Positions 50,708-59,933 of a DNA stretch of 64,000 nt are shown here, piece by piece. A program made the translations under genes and the position numbers. The stretch comes from Planctomycetota bacterium (GTDB taxonomy: Bacteria; Planctomycetota; UBA8742; UBA2392). Numbering within the stretch: the first letter of the stretch is position 1; every line of letters starts with the position of its first letter. The DNA is taken from NCBI GenBank assembly GCA_020638635.1, contig JACKIE010000001.1:62001-126000 (forward strand). Reading direction: 5' to 3'. The notes below the pieces were generated by a model. The model saw only the letters and a list, made by a program, of their open reading frames with translations, was not told where the DNA came from and did no database searches.

Positions 50708-53700
50708 GTGACGCAGGTTGAAGCCACACGCGAGATCAGGGAGTTGCTGTCGGGGCGCCCCGGCGGCGTGAACCGCATTCTGCGCCGCTTCGGCAAGCCG
50801 GTTGTGGACTACGCCACGGCGCTGATCCCCGACCGCGGCGCCCCCTTCGACCGCATGGTCGAGGACATCCTGGTGGACGTGATTTCGCAGGCGCGCACGT
50901 CGGCGCGCGCCGGCAGCGATGAAGAAGTCTTCGAGTTCGTGATCGAGGCCGCCCTGCGCACCGTGCGCGCGCGCTATCGCGAAGTGCTTGAGGGCGAGGC
51001 GCGTCCCACCAAGGCTACCTCCAGCTACAACTTCAAGGAGGTCCTTGAGCGCACCAATATGACCCAGGAGCAGCTGACCCAGGGTATCAGCGAAGGGCGC
51101 ATCCGCGCCGTGCGCGCCGACGACCAGCTCAAGATCAAGGGCGAAAGCATCCCCGGCCTGGGCGAGCGTAAGGCCTACCACGCCTACCACGTAAACGCCG
51201 CCGAGCGCGAGCTGCTGTGCCTGCACTACCGGCTGGGTTTCTCGCCGGCCGTGATCGCGCGCTGGGCGGGCGTAACGCCACAGCAGATCGAGGACGCAAT
51301 CGGCAAAGCCGCCAACCACCTGTCGGAAGGCCTGGCCCGCAAACGCAACGCAGGGGCCGATCCCAAGGACACCGAGATGCGCCGCTACATCGATGGGCGC
51401 ATGGAAGGCGATGAAACGGCGAAATTCGAACGCGCGATGATCAAGGACAAGATCGCGCAGCGCAGGTTGGACGAACTGCGCTCACAGTCCGACAGCATCC
51501 GCCAGCTTCTGGACAGCGAGCCCTACGATTTGTCGTCAGTCGCTGTCAACGTCCGTGCGCGCAACCCCCACCACGCGCTGGCCCTGCCGCCCGTAGCCGC
51601 GCTCTGGCTGCAGGTTGTCGGCATCGCGGTCATCATGCTGATGTTCCACAGTGTGGGCGCCTACATCGCGCCGCCGAACGTGCAGGTCAGCGCCGTGGCA
51701 GGAACGCCCGAGTTGCCGCCGGGCGGCCGCCTTGCGGTCGGTGAAGGAATCACCACGCCGGAGGGCTCCCAGGCCTTGCTTGTGCTCGACCAGTCCAACC
51801 GCGTGCTGATGGCGCCCGGCAGCGAGTTGAAGCTGCTCGAGCCCCGCGATGCCGCGCGCCAGGTATTGGGCCTCATCCGGGGTGAGATCTGGGGCCGCTT
51901 CACCTCGGCCGGGCATGCCTTCGTCGTCGAGTTCCCGGTCGCGGACGGGCAGTTGTATGAGGTCACCAGTGACGACGGCGCTGATTTCGACCTGGTCGTG
52001 GGTCCGGGGGTGGAGTCGTTGCAGCCTGACAACCTTGAGCGAGAGCGCATCCGCGCCTTCGCCGCAGCCTTTGAAAGCGGCGACCGCGGCCTGGCGGCCA
52101 GGACTGACCTGCGCACATTCGCGGGTTTCCGAGTCGGCTCGCTGGACGAAGGACTGACGAAGGGTGACCGGCTCGAGAGCATTGAGGGGGTGTCGATCCG
52201 CAACGCCGAGGACCTGGCTGCCGCCGTACGCGGCTTGAAACCCGGCGAAAGTGTGCACGTCACCGTCGCCCGCGAGGACACGCGCCTGGCCATGGCGCTG
52301 GCACGAGTCGAACTGCCGGCCCGCGCCGTGCTGCGTGTGTTCCATGGCTCCGTCAACCTGGGACGACCGGGCGCCGAGCGCATCCTGGTGAACCGCGGGC
52401 AGTGGGCGTTGTTGTACGACAGCCAGTCGCCCCTGGTGGGACTGCGTGGGATGGAAGACTATCGCGTGCTGCGGATTGGCGCCGATGAGCGATTCAAGGA
52501 ACGCCTGCACTGGCTGAACACGGAGAGCTACCCCCTGCGCGCGGAGAACAACCTGCTGGTCATTGATCGCGACCTGCGCGCCCTGGCCGAGGGACTAGAG
52601 GCGATGCGCGCCCTCGAAATTGAACGCGACGGCCCCCGCGAAATCACGGCGTTCGAGAACACCATGCGCGCGGCGATCCAGGACGCGAAGCAGCGTATCG
52701 CCCGCGGTGAGCCGCGCATGAAGGGTGAGGGCGCAGCCTCACTTTCCGACGACATGCTTGTGAAGTCCGAGGACGACATCCTCGGCATCATCGCCCATTG
52801 GCGCCGCCAGTCGGCCACCGGGGTCTACCCCACGCTGGGCAACGCGGCAAAGACTCTCAGCTCTCCGATCTCGCGGTTTCGCGACGACCTTGAAGACCGC
52901 GGCCAGGAAATCACGCGCTCCATCCTGTTGCAGGATCGCATCAAGGAGCTGGACGAGGCCATCGCCCGCCAGGACGCCGCGATCTCCGAGTTGAAGCAGT
53001 CCGAGTTTTTCGATATGGACGGCGCGCGCCGGAAGGCCATCGACGACGCGATTGCCGGCCTGGAGCGCGAAGTGCGAGCGGGCGCCGACGCCAACAGCCG
53101 CATTGACCTGCTGAAGCTGAAACTCAACGAACTCGACACGAAAATAGACGCCGAGCGCCGCAAGCTGGCGGGTTTGCGCAAAGCCGTCACCGACGCCGAG
53201 GCCGCGCTGGCCCAGGTTGACAAGCAGCTCGCCGCTAACGTCTACACCCCGGAAAAGCTCGCGGCTGCCGAACTGCAACAGGTCACCGCGAGCGCCATGC
53301 TGGATGAAGCCAACGCCAGGCTGGCGTCGCTGAAGGAAGAAGCCGCCCAGCGCGCGCTGGAACTCGAGGCTGCCGAGAAAGCCCACGCCGAGGCCAAAAA
53401 GCCCATAGCTGACTTGCAGGCCGCACTGGACCAGGCCGATGACGCGCTGACGGACGCAATCACCGCACGGCTTACCTCGCAGGCGGAAGACGAGAAAGCC
53501 GATGCCGAAGTGGATCGCATCAAGGCTGAGCTCGATGCCATGGCACAGGACGACCCCAACCGCGCCGCCAAGCAGACCGAGCTGGACGCCGCGGAAAAGG
53601 CCGCATCCGAGACCCAGAAAAAACTGGATAGGTCGATCTCCGCAGCCTCTGAGGCAAGGAATGCGCAGGAAGCGGCCGCCAGAGCGCTGCAAGAGGCGAA

Positions 53701-54658
53701 AGACGTGCTCGTCTCGAAGGCATCCGCCGCCGAGGAAGCCAGGAAGACAAAGTCCGCAGCGGAGAAGTCCCGCGACGAGCAGGACGGCAAGGTTAAAGCC
53801 GCCGAGAAGGCTCTCAAGGATGCCGATGCCGCCCTCAAGCTGCAGCAGGATGCCAGGACCGCGCGGGCGCTGCTGGAGACCCGAAGGACCGAGGTTGAGG
53901 CGGAACTCACGAGCGCGCGGGACAACCTGCAGTCCGTGGAAACGAAGGCCGCCACCCTGGATGCGGAGGCTCAGCCCAAGCGAGACGACCTGGTCAAGGA
54001 GCTCGCCATCGTGGAACTCGCCGGCAAAGCCAGGACGGAGATCGACGCGCGCAGAATCGAACGCGGGCGCTACCAGGCGATCAGTGACGAGATCGACCTG
54101 CGAACCAAGGACCGAGGGATCCTGGCAGAGGAACGCGGGCAGCTTGCCGGCTCGAACCTGGTCCTGAACTTCCAGCAGCTCAGCGACGAGTACGATGCGC
54201 TATCGCGCCGGATCGACGCCTATGCGTTCGCCCACGCACGCGCGCTGCTGGAAGATGCCAGTTTCTCCCACGAGCAAAAGGCCGCCCAGGATCGGTTCCG
54301 TGAAGCGGCCGAGGTCGCCGGCAGGCAGGCTGGGGCGATACTCGACAAGTTCTGTCCAGCCTACACGGGCAATGCCTACGCGCCGTTTACAGGCGAACGA
54401 GGCGCGAAGCTGCGGACGGCGGTGCTGGGCGCGCTGTGGAAGCTGTACTACGACGCCGGGCTTGAGCGAACCTCTGACTCCGACGAAAACTTATGCTATT
54501 ATGTCGCGGTGCGGTCGGGCGCGGGCAACGATGCACTGGCCCGGCTGGACACCGCCTGGCAGGCCTACCTCTCGGCGGCGCTTGGCAAGCAGAATTTCGA
54601 GGCGATCGTGGGGCTTTCGCCAGACGGCCTGCAGGTTATGCCCAACAAGAAAGACTGA
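50708..54658 (+). CDS. Giant fusion: sigma-like DNA-binding, membrane, FecR-like, PDZ and coiled-coil protein
   Basis: 1316 residues from GTG, 3 nt after ftsY stops. Domains in order: a helical segment like ECF region 2 (about 18-95, VNRILRRFGKPVVDYATALI), a MerR/excisionase-type DNA-binding segment (about 106-150, YNFKEVLERTNMTQEQLTQG), a region-4 type helix-turn-helix (about 160-212, LLCLHYRLGFSPAVIARWAG), an anti-sigma-like helical segment (220-270), one membrane helix (about 297-320), a FecR-like beta domain (about 325-435), a PDZ domain (about 455-530, FAGFRVGSLDEGLTKGDRLE), more FecR-like sequence (about 538-585), then a very long coiled coil (about 720-1150) and a helical C-terminal domain. 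If correct, sigma factor and membrane sensor are one chain, so release would need cleavage or clustering. The alternative is a membrane-bound one-component regulator. I know of no named family of this architecture. Confidence 0.75.
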   Translation: MTQVEATREIRELLSGRPGGVNRILRRFGKPVVDYATALIPDRGAPFDRMVEDILVDVISQARTSARAGSDEEVFEFVIEAALRTVRARYREVLEGEARPTKATSSYNFKEVLERTNMTQEQLTQGISEGRIRAVRADDQLKIKGESIPGLGERKAYHAYHVNAAERELLCLHYRLGFSPAVIARWAGVTPQQIEDAIGKAANHLSEGLARKRNAGADPKDTEMRRYIDGRMEGDETAKFERAMIKDKIAQRRLDELRSQSDSIRQLLDSEPYDLSSVAVNVRARNPHHALALPPVAALWLQVVGIAVIMLMFHSVGAYIAPPNVQVSAVAGTPELPPGGRLAVGEGITTPEGSQALLVLDQSNRVLMAPGSELKLLEPRDAARQVLGLIRGEIWGRFTSAGHAFVVEFPVADGQLYEVTSDDGADFDLVVGPGVESLQPDNLERERIRAFAAAFESGDRGLAARTDLRTFAGFRVGSLDEGLTKGDRLESIEGVSIRNAEDLAAAVRGLKPGESVHVTVAREDTRLAMALARVELPARAVLRVFHGSVNLGRPGAERILVNRGQWALLYDSQSPLVGLRGMEDYRVLRIGADERFKERLHWLNTESYPLRAENNLLVIDRDLRALAEGLEAMRALEIERDGPREITAFENTMRAAIQDAKQRIARGEPRMKGEGAASLSDDMLVKSEDDILGIIAHWRRQSATGVYPTLGNAAKTLSSPISRFRDDLEDRGQEITRSILLQDRIKELDEAIARQDAAISELKQSEFFDMDGARRKAIDDAIAGLEREVRAGADANSRIDLLKLKLNELDTKIDAERRKLAGLRKAVTDAEAALAQVDKQLAANVYTPEKLAAAELQQVTASAMLDEANARLASLKEEAAQRALELEAAEKAHAEAKKPIADLQAALDQADDALTDAITARLTSQAEDEKADAEVDRIKAELDAMAQDDPNRAAKQTELDAAEKAASETQKKLDRSISAASEARNAQEAAARALQEAKDVLVSKASAAEEARKTKSAAEKSRDEQDGKVKAAEKALKDADAALKLQQDARTARALLETRRTEVEAELTSARDNLQSVETKAATLDAEAQPKRDDLVKELAIVELAGKARTEIDARRIERGRYQAISDEIDLRTKDRGILAEERGQLAGSNLVLNFQQLSDEYDALSRRIDAYAFAHARALLEDASFSHEQKAAQDRFREAAEVAGRQAGAILDKFCPAYTGNAYAPFTGERGAKLRTAVLGALWKLYYDAGLERTSDSDENLCYYVAVRSGAGNDALARLDTAWQAYLSAALGKQNFEAIVGLSPDGLQVMPNKKD

Positions 54659-54660
54659 TC

Positions 54661-55023
54661 GTGGCCGTGGACCGCATCCTGTGTTGCGTCAAGAGCAAGG
54701 TCTGGTTGCCTGACGAGTACCTGACCACCATTGTCGGCGACTGTGACCGCGGCAAGTTCAAGATCACGCGGCCCTTCACGTTTCCGTGTATGCTGATGCC
54801 CAACGGCAACCTGTACATCGAGGAACAGGAAGGCGTCGAGATCGAAAACGACGAGTCGAACCTGTCGCAGATCAAGTGCGGCAACTGCGGCTCGGAGGTC
54901 GAGATCCGCGAGATCGACATACGCGAAATCCTCGACCGCCTGCGCCAGCGCGAAATCACCATGAAAGAACGCCGCCGCTTGCGCGAATCAGGAAAAGTGG
55001 ACAAGGCTGAGCCCGGGAAGTAA
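54661..55023 (+). CDS. Small zinc-ribbon protein
   Basis: 120 residues from GTG 54661, 2 nt after the fusion protein stop. Internal CGNCGSE with CC near the N-terminus suggests one zinc site; the C-terminus is a charged helix (RLRQREITMKERRRLRE). Co-transcribed with the fusion protein and probably part of its function. Family not recognised. Confidence 0.65.
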   Translation: MAVDRILCCVKSKVWLPDEYLTTIVGDCDRGKFKITRPFTFPCMLMPNGNLYIEEQEGVEIENDESNLSQIKCGNCGSEVEIREIDIREILDRLRQREITMKERRRLRESGKVDKAEPGK

Positions 55024-55049
55024 GGCCCATACCCTCTCCGGAGGCAGTT

Positions 55050-55655
55050 ATGAACAACATCCGTTTGCTGACTGGCGGACTGGTGATCATCGTGCTCGGC
55101 CTCGCGGGAGGCACCGGCTACCTCATCTACGAGCGCATCCAGAACGAAGTAACCGTCGAGCCCAAGGCCACCAAGCAGGACATACAGGAGGTCAAGGCCG
55201 AGCAGGAAGCGCAGAAGAAGGAGATTCTCGACGTCAAGGACCGAGTGGCGACGAACACCGCCGAGTTGACGGTTCATCGCAAGGCGCTAGCTGAAGCCAA
55301 GGCTGAGCGCGACCTGCTGAAGCAGACCGACGAAGAGTTGAAGAAGGACATTGCCGGCAACAAGGCAGCTATCGACGCGAACCAGAAGAAGATTGAGGAA
55401 CAGGAGAAAAAGGTCAGCCAGCACGCGTCAAAGATCGAGTCCCTTGAGGCGGAGCAGCAGAAACTCCGGGAACAGCTGGCGAAGATGGGCGAGCGTATGG
55501 ACGATCTGGACAGTCGCGTGCAGTCCACCGAAAACCGCCTCGACGAGAAGGACCGCCAGATCGAGGAGCTCAAGGCGGAGCAGGAGAGATCTCGAGCCGA
55601 AATGGCCGAGCTGAAGCGACAGCTCGGGATCGGCGAGAAACCGCCAGAAAACTGA
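55050..55655 (+). CDS. Membrane-anchored coiled-coil protein
   Basis: 201 residues with one N-terminal membrane helix (LLTGGLVIIVLGLAGGTGYLI) and a coiled coil (heptad-rich, EELKKDIAGNKAAIDANQ) for the rest. A ribosome-binding site GGAGG precedes the ATG. It is the last gene before a strong terminator and could interact with the coiled coil of the fusion protein. Similar in plan to the protein at 36988. Confidence 0.7.
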   Translation: MNNIRLLTGGLVIIVLGLAGGTGYLIYERIQNEVTVEPKATKQDIQEVKAEQEAQKKEILDVKDRVATNTAELTVHRKALAEAKAERDLLKQTDEELKKDIAGNKAAIDANQKKIEEQEKKVSQHASKIESLEAEQQKLREQLAKMGERMDDLDSRVQSTENRLDEKDRQIEELKAEQERSRAEMAELKRQLGIGEKPPEN

Positions 55656-55680
55656 TCTCGGACTTACACGATTGCAGTCA

Positions 55681-55710
55681 CCCGCCGTATCGACGGCGGG
55701 TTTTGTTTTT
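55681..55710 (+). terminator. Intrinsic terminator of the ribH to coiled-coil gene group
   Basis: CCCGCCG/CGGCGGG around TATCGA, followed by TTTTGTTTTT, 26 nt after the last stop of the plus-strand group 48625-55655. Confidence 0.85.
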
Positions 55711-55985
55711 ACGCGAAGGAGCGAAGGAACGAAGCGCGCGGGGTGGCTGCGCGAAGCTTCGCTCCTTCGCTTCTTCGCGTTATCAACTGAAACTGCGGTG
55801 ATCCACGAAGGACACTAAGGCCACGAAGAAGTGCTGCCTTCCTTCGTGCACTTGGAGTCCTTGGTGGATCACCTTGATTGCAGTGAAGTGCCGGCGCGAA
55901 TCATGATACTCGCACGGCCCTCGCACAGGCGTCCACTTCACTCCTGTCCAACCTGACCGATGAGGTTGCCGTCGGCAGCCGCCGC
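55711..55985. repeat. Two long imperfect palindromes
   Basis: No gene. 55711-55781 has the arms ACGCGAAGGAGCGAAGGAAC and GCTCCTTCGCTTCTTCGCGT. 55797-55873 has GGTGATCCACGAAGGACACT and GTCCTTGGTGGATCACC. The remainder up to 55985 shows nothing further. Confidence 0.7.
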
Positions 55986-57491
55986 CTAGCTGCCGCTGCT
56001 GACGTCGCGGAACAGCAGGGTCAGCTTCATGGTGGGCTCGCTGGGAAGCGAGTCTTCTTCGCCGGTTCCGCCGTCCGTCGCCGCGCTCCCGTCGGTCCCC
56101 GCGTCCGTGGCGGGCTGCGCGGGTTGTGCGCTGGGATCGGCCGTGCGACGGTACACCGCGCGGATCGTGTGCGTCACCTTGCCGATCGTGCTTGAGGCCA
56201 GCACCTCGAACACCGTGCTGCGCACCACCAGCCAGGGCCGGATCGCGTTGTAGATCTCTTCCGTGAACCCTTCGATCTCCGCCGCCGGCTGCTCCCCTTC
56301 CTGGGTCTGCTGGTTGTTCACGCGCTGCACGAAGGCCTGGTAGTTTGCCAGGTCCTGCGGCCGGAATGAGGCCTTGTCCTCTTCCTCGGCGGGCGCGTTG
56401 GGGTCCAGGTTGGGGTCGGGCTCAGCCTCCGGCAGGGTGCCGCCATTTTCCTCGGCGGCGATCACGTCCTGGCGGTCCTGCTCGCGGGCGGTCAGGATTT
56501 TTTCGACCACGTCCCAGGTCAGCTTCTCGTCCAGGGCCAGCAGCACTTCGCGCGGGGCGGTGTTGATGTTTACGAAACCCGTCGAGTACAGGGTGATGAA
56601 GCCCAGCAGCGGCAGCGGGTTGGGGTCGCTGGAGCGCTGGTCGATGCTCTCGACGTTCGTGCGGCGCTGCTCAAACTTTTCCTCGTCGGTGAGGTCTTTC
56701 CAGTCGCGGGCAGGCTCCTCTTCCTCGGTGCGGGCCTCCATTGCCTCGTCGGCGCGGCGCACCGGGCCATAGAGCAGTTCCTCAGTCCATCCCTCCACCT
56801 GCAGCAACTCACCCACGGTCAGCATCTCGAAGGGAGTCTGCTTTTTCATGCTGCGTACGTCCGGCTTTTCATTGGGGTTGGCCGTGATGACGAGATCGTC
56901 CGAGTCTTCGCTGGCGCGCTCTTCGAGGTACTTGACCAGGTTCTTCACCAGGGTATCGGTGTTGACAGTCTGGTCGTTGGCGCGTCGCACGGTCTTTACG
57001 TCGCCATCCAGCGCCAGGCGTTCGTCCTCGCGGCGGCAGATTTCGATCAGCCGCTTCAGCACCTTGGTGGCACGCTCTCGCTGCAGCTCGTTGCCCCGCA
57101 CCAGAGACAGCAGGCAGAACTTACGCTCTTCGTCAGTGATCTGGATCTTGGGCGGAGGCGGCGGGGTCTGCTCCGAGCCCGAGCTGTCGTCGGCGCCCCA
57201 GGTCTCGCCGGTCCAGGAAATTTGCTGGGCCCAGTCTTCATTCAGGCTGTCGTAGTCCGCGTGCTCGTCCAGGCGCAGGATCACCTGCCCGCGCACCAGC
57301 GCCATCTGGGCCATGTAGGCGGCCTTGAGGTCGTCGCGCACGTTGGCCGAAATCGAAACTTCGCGCATCACGTCACGCTGGAACGCGAACACCAGCACCG
57401 CCAGCAGCACGATCAGGATCATCACGATCAACAGCGCAAAACCCTGCCTACGGGCGCGCTTGCGGTTTACCTGATCGCGGAGTTCGAGCAT
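55986..57491 (-). CDS. GspK-like type II secretion minor pseudopilin
   Basis: 501 residues. The N-terminal membrane helix follows an RRQG|FALLI prepilin-type cleavage site (Gly17-Phe18). The core includes TPFEMLTVGELLQVEGW and GFVNINTAPREVLLAL, as in GspK, with a Thr/Asp-rich tail. GspK caps the pseudopilus of the type II secretion machine. No other gsp gene is in this window. Confidence 0.8.
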   Translation of the reverse strand: MLELRDQVNRKRARRQGFALLIVMILIVLLAVLVFAFQRDVMREVSISANVRDDLKAAYMAQMALVRGQVILRLDEHADYDSLNEDWAQQISWTGETWGADDSSGSEQTPPPPPKIQITDEERKFCLLSLVRGNELQRERATKVLKRLIEICRREDERLALDGDVKTVRRANDQTVNTDTLVKNLVKYLEERASEDSDDLVITANPNEKPDVRSMKKQTPFEMLTVGELLQVEGWTEELLYGPVRRADEAMEARTEEEEPARDWKDLTDEEKFEQRRTNVESIDQRSSDPNPLPLLGFITLYSTGFVNINTAPREVLLALDEKLTWDVVEKILTAREQDRQDVIAAEENGGTLPEAEPDPNLDPNAPAEEEDKASFRPQDLANYQAFVQRVNNQQTQEGEQPAAEIEGFTEEIYNAIRPWLVVRSTVFEVLASSTIGKVTHTIRAVYRRTADPSAQPAQPATDAGTDGSAATDGGTGEEDSLPSEPTMKLTLLFRDVSSGS

Positions 57492-57550
57492 GCCTGTTTA
57501 ACGCCTGTGGCCGTCCGCGGTTGGCGCCGCGGACGGCCATCATGGATTGC

Positions 57551-58429
57551 CTAGCGTTGCGCGTCCTTGGCGCGCAGCACCACGGTGAGCTGCTGGCGCT
57601 TGCCGTTGCGGATCACTTCCAGCTCCAGCCGGTCGCCGGGGTTGCGGTCCGCCAGAATGGTGCGCAGGTCGCCCGTGCCGGCCACCGCTTCCTTGTCGAT
57701 GCTGGCGACCACGTCGTCAACCTTCAGGCCTGCCTCGGCGGCGGCCGAGCCGTCCTGCACCACGGTGACGCGGATGCCGCCCTCGATGCCCAGCTTGGCC
57801 GATTCCTCGGCCTCCAGGTTCACGAAGCTGGCACCCAGGGTGACCTTCAGGCGCACGCGCTGGGGCTCGTGGGTGTCGGCCGGCTTGGGTTCGGGCTTGG
57901 CGGGCTCTTCCTTGGGTGCGGGGGTGGTTTCCTTGTCGGCCTTGCCGGCACCAAGCTCTTTCAAGCGCTCATCCAGCTGGTCACGCAGGCGGCGCCGTTC
58001 GGCGTCGAGCTCGCGCAGACGTTCGCGCAGCTCCTTTACTTTGGCGTCGTCGCCGAACTTGTCGTTTTTATCCTTCACCGAGCCCAGCGTGATCAGCATT
58101 GGCTCGTTGCGCCCGTTGGCGCGGCGCACGCCCAGGCTCAGCATGTCGCCGGGGGCCTTGGCCGCCATGATCGCGCCCATCTGCTCGATGGTGGTAACCG
58201 TGTCTTCGCCGGCCGACAGCACGATATCCCCTACCTCCATGCCCGCTTCCTGGGCCGGGGACTTGTCGTCCACGCGGGTGACCTTCAGGCCGCCGTCGAT
58301 GCCGAGCTTCCTCGCTTCGGCTTGTTCCACCACCTCAAGTTTCACGCCCAGCCAGGCATCGGACTGCGCCTTAAGCGCGCCGGCTGTCAGCAGTAACGCA
58401 CAAACCATCAACCCCGCGAGACGCATCAT
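57551..58429 (-). CDS. Secreted double-PDZ protein
   Basis: 292 residues from the ATG at 58429; the ATG at 58426 has better ribosome-binding spacing (GGAG). A signal peptide (LAGLMVCALLLTAGALKA) is followed by PDZ 1 (about 35-105, VTRVDDKSPAQEAGMEVGDI), a coiled coil and Pro-rich linker, and PDZ 2 (about 195-290, RVTVVQDGSAAAEAGLKVDD). There is no protease domain, so it binds other proteins outside the cytoplasm. It stands 59 nt upstream of the GspK-like gene on the same strand. Confidence 0.8.
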   Translation of the reverse strand: MMRLAGLMVCALLLTAGALKAQSDAWLGVKLEVVEQAEARKLGIDGGLKVTRVDDKSPAQEAGMEVGDIVLSAGEDTVTTIEQMGAIMAAKAPGDMLSLGVRRANGRNEPMLITLGSVKDKNDKFGDDAKVKELRERLRELDAERRRLRDQLDERLKELGAGKADKETTPAPKEEPAKPEPKPADTHEPQRVRLKVTLGASFVNLEAEESAKLGIEGGIRVTVVQDGSAAAEAGLKVDDVVASIDKEAVAGTGDLRTILADRNPGDRLELEVIRNGKRQQLTVVLRAKDAQR

Positions 58430-58538
58430 TTTCTCCGTACTCAAGCACTGTAATCAGGACCTTTTATCATACGCATGAACGTGCCGGTACGCGAACGGTT
58501 TGGCTGGACTTGTCCACACCCTTTGGCACACTCTGACC

Positions 58539-58967
58539 ATGGTCCATACCGTAGAAATCGTAAGCTACGTGCCGCGCGCCGAAAACCCCGGGCGCCTGAC
58601 CTTCAAGCTGGACGGAAACACCTACCACGCCAAGTGTTACGCCGACCCCCAGCTCGCCGATGGGCTGCTGGTCGCGGGCCAGAGCTATCCCGTCGCCCTC
58701 ACCATCGAAGCCGAGGGATTGGTCGAGTACTCCACAGCCACGGAGCCCAGCTTCGAAGTACGAGCCGCCCTGGATTCCGGCGACCGCATCCGCGCCACCG
58801 GCCGCACCTGGGACAGCATGGACCACCAGGTCATCAAACTGGACGCCTTCCCCACCGTGGGTGTGCGCCTGAACCTGCCCCAGACGGCTACCGACTACCG
58901 CGGTGGCAGCTGGCTCACGGCCGTGGGCACCCTCTGCGCCGACCTTCCGCCTGAAGAACATGATTAG
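58539..58967 (+). CDS. Hypothetical protein
   Basis: 142 residues from ATG 58539; the frame is open upstream. The product looks beta-rich (YPVALTIEAEGLVEYS and IKLDAFPTVGVRLNL) and soluble. No family is recognised. It is divergent from the double-PDZ gene, with 109 nt between. Confidence 0.6.
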   Translation: MVHTVEIVSYVPRAENPGRLTFKLDGNTYHAKCYADPQLADGLLVAGQSYPVALTIEAEGLVEYSTATEPSFEVRAALDSGDRIRATGRTWDSMDHQVIKLDAFPTVGVRLNLPQTATDYRGGSWLTAVGTLCADLPPEEHD

Positions 58968-59031
58968 TCACAGCCCATGCGGGTGCATCGCGCCCCGGCC
59001 GTTGGCATAGTGCCCGGCCCGAGGACTCTGC

Positions 59032-59817
59032 GTGCTGCCGCTACTGCAAACCCTGCTTACCGCTTCCGCCGAGGCTGCCGGCGAATCCGGCTGGCTGCAG
59101 ACGGTGTACGCCACACTGTTCGACCCAGCCTGGAACCAGGAGCACGCAAGCACTATCTGGCTGGTGATCACGGGCGTGCTGGTGCTGACAGGCATCGGCC
59201 TGCCGACGCCCGAGGACATCTGGCTGACCCTGGCCGGCTTCAGCGCCTACAAGCAGGCCGGCGACCAGTTCGTGTGGTACTACTTCGCGGGCGCTTTCGC
59301 GGCGACTACTGTGGCGATTCTGATCGGTGACACGGGCGCGTGGTGGCTGGGCAGGCGTTTCGGCTTCGGCATCCGCGATCGCGTCAAGATCATGCGCAAG
59401 CTGCTGACCGAAAAGCGATTGCGCCGCGTGCAGGGCTGGTTTGACAACTACGGAAGCTGGACCGTGTTCCTCGGCCGCCAGGTGGCCGGCGTGCGTTTCG
59501 TGACCTTCTTCAGCGCCGGCACCATGCGCATGTCGTGGTGGCGCTTCATGCTGTTCGACTTCCTGGGCTGCCTGGTCAGCATTCCCCTGTGGCTGACCCT
59601 GGGCGGGCTGGCCAGCATCTACGGCCGCGAGTGGCTCGAGAAAGCCTCGCGCACGGTGGGCGGCGGCATGCTGGCTGCGGCCGTGGCGGCGCTGGTGGTG
59701 TTCGTGATAGTGGTAAAGGTCCGCTCTGCCAAGCGCGCCAAGAAGGACGCCGAGGACATCGAAGCCGAAATCCGCCTCTCAGCCCGAGGCGAAGCAACCC
59801 CGCCCGAGTCCATGTAG
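59032..59817 (+). CDS. DedA-family membrane protein
   Basis: 261 residues from GTG. DedA motifs: ITGVLVLTGIGLPTPEDIW, AILIGDTGAWWLGRRFG, and LGRQVAGVRFVTFFSAGTMRM. Several membrane helices. It resembles the gene at 24504 in family only. The C-terminus is charged. Role likely in lipid carrier recycling or membrane homeostasis. Confidence 0.8.
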   Translation: MLPLLQTLLTASAEAAGESGWLQTVYATLFDPAWNQEHASTIWLVITGVLVLTGIGLPTPEDIWLTLAGFSAYKQAGDQFVWYYFAGAFAATTVAILIGDTGAWWLGRRFGFGIRDRVKIMRKLLTEKRLRRVQGWFDNYGSWTVFLGRQVAGVRFVTFFSAGTMRMSWWRFMLFDFLGCLVSIPLWLTLGGLASIYGREWLEKASRTVGGGMLAAAVAALVVFVIVVKVRSAKRAKKDAEDIEAEIRLSARGEATPPESM

Positions 59818-59840
59818 GGACACGCTGCCGCGTGTCCCTA
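59815..59840. terminator. Terminator-like hairpin overlapping the DedA stop
   Basis: TAGGGACACG/CGTGTCCCTA around CTGCCG. The stem begins with the stop codon itself. No U tract follows. Confidence 0.5.
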
Positions 59841-59933
59841 CGCGTTCCTGGTCTCGTACGCCGGCGCTCCCCTTTTTGTCTGCTGTCCCGGAAAATGTCG
59901 CGGGGGTTGTTACACTTCGCGTGGGGGGATTCC

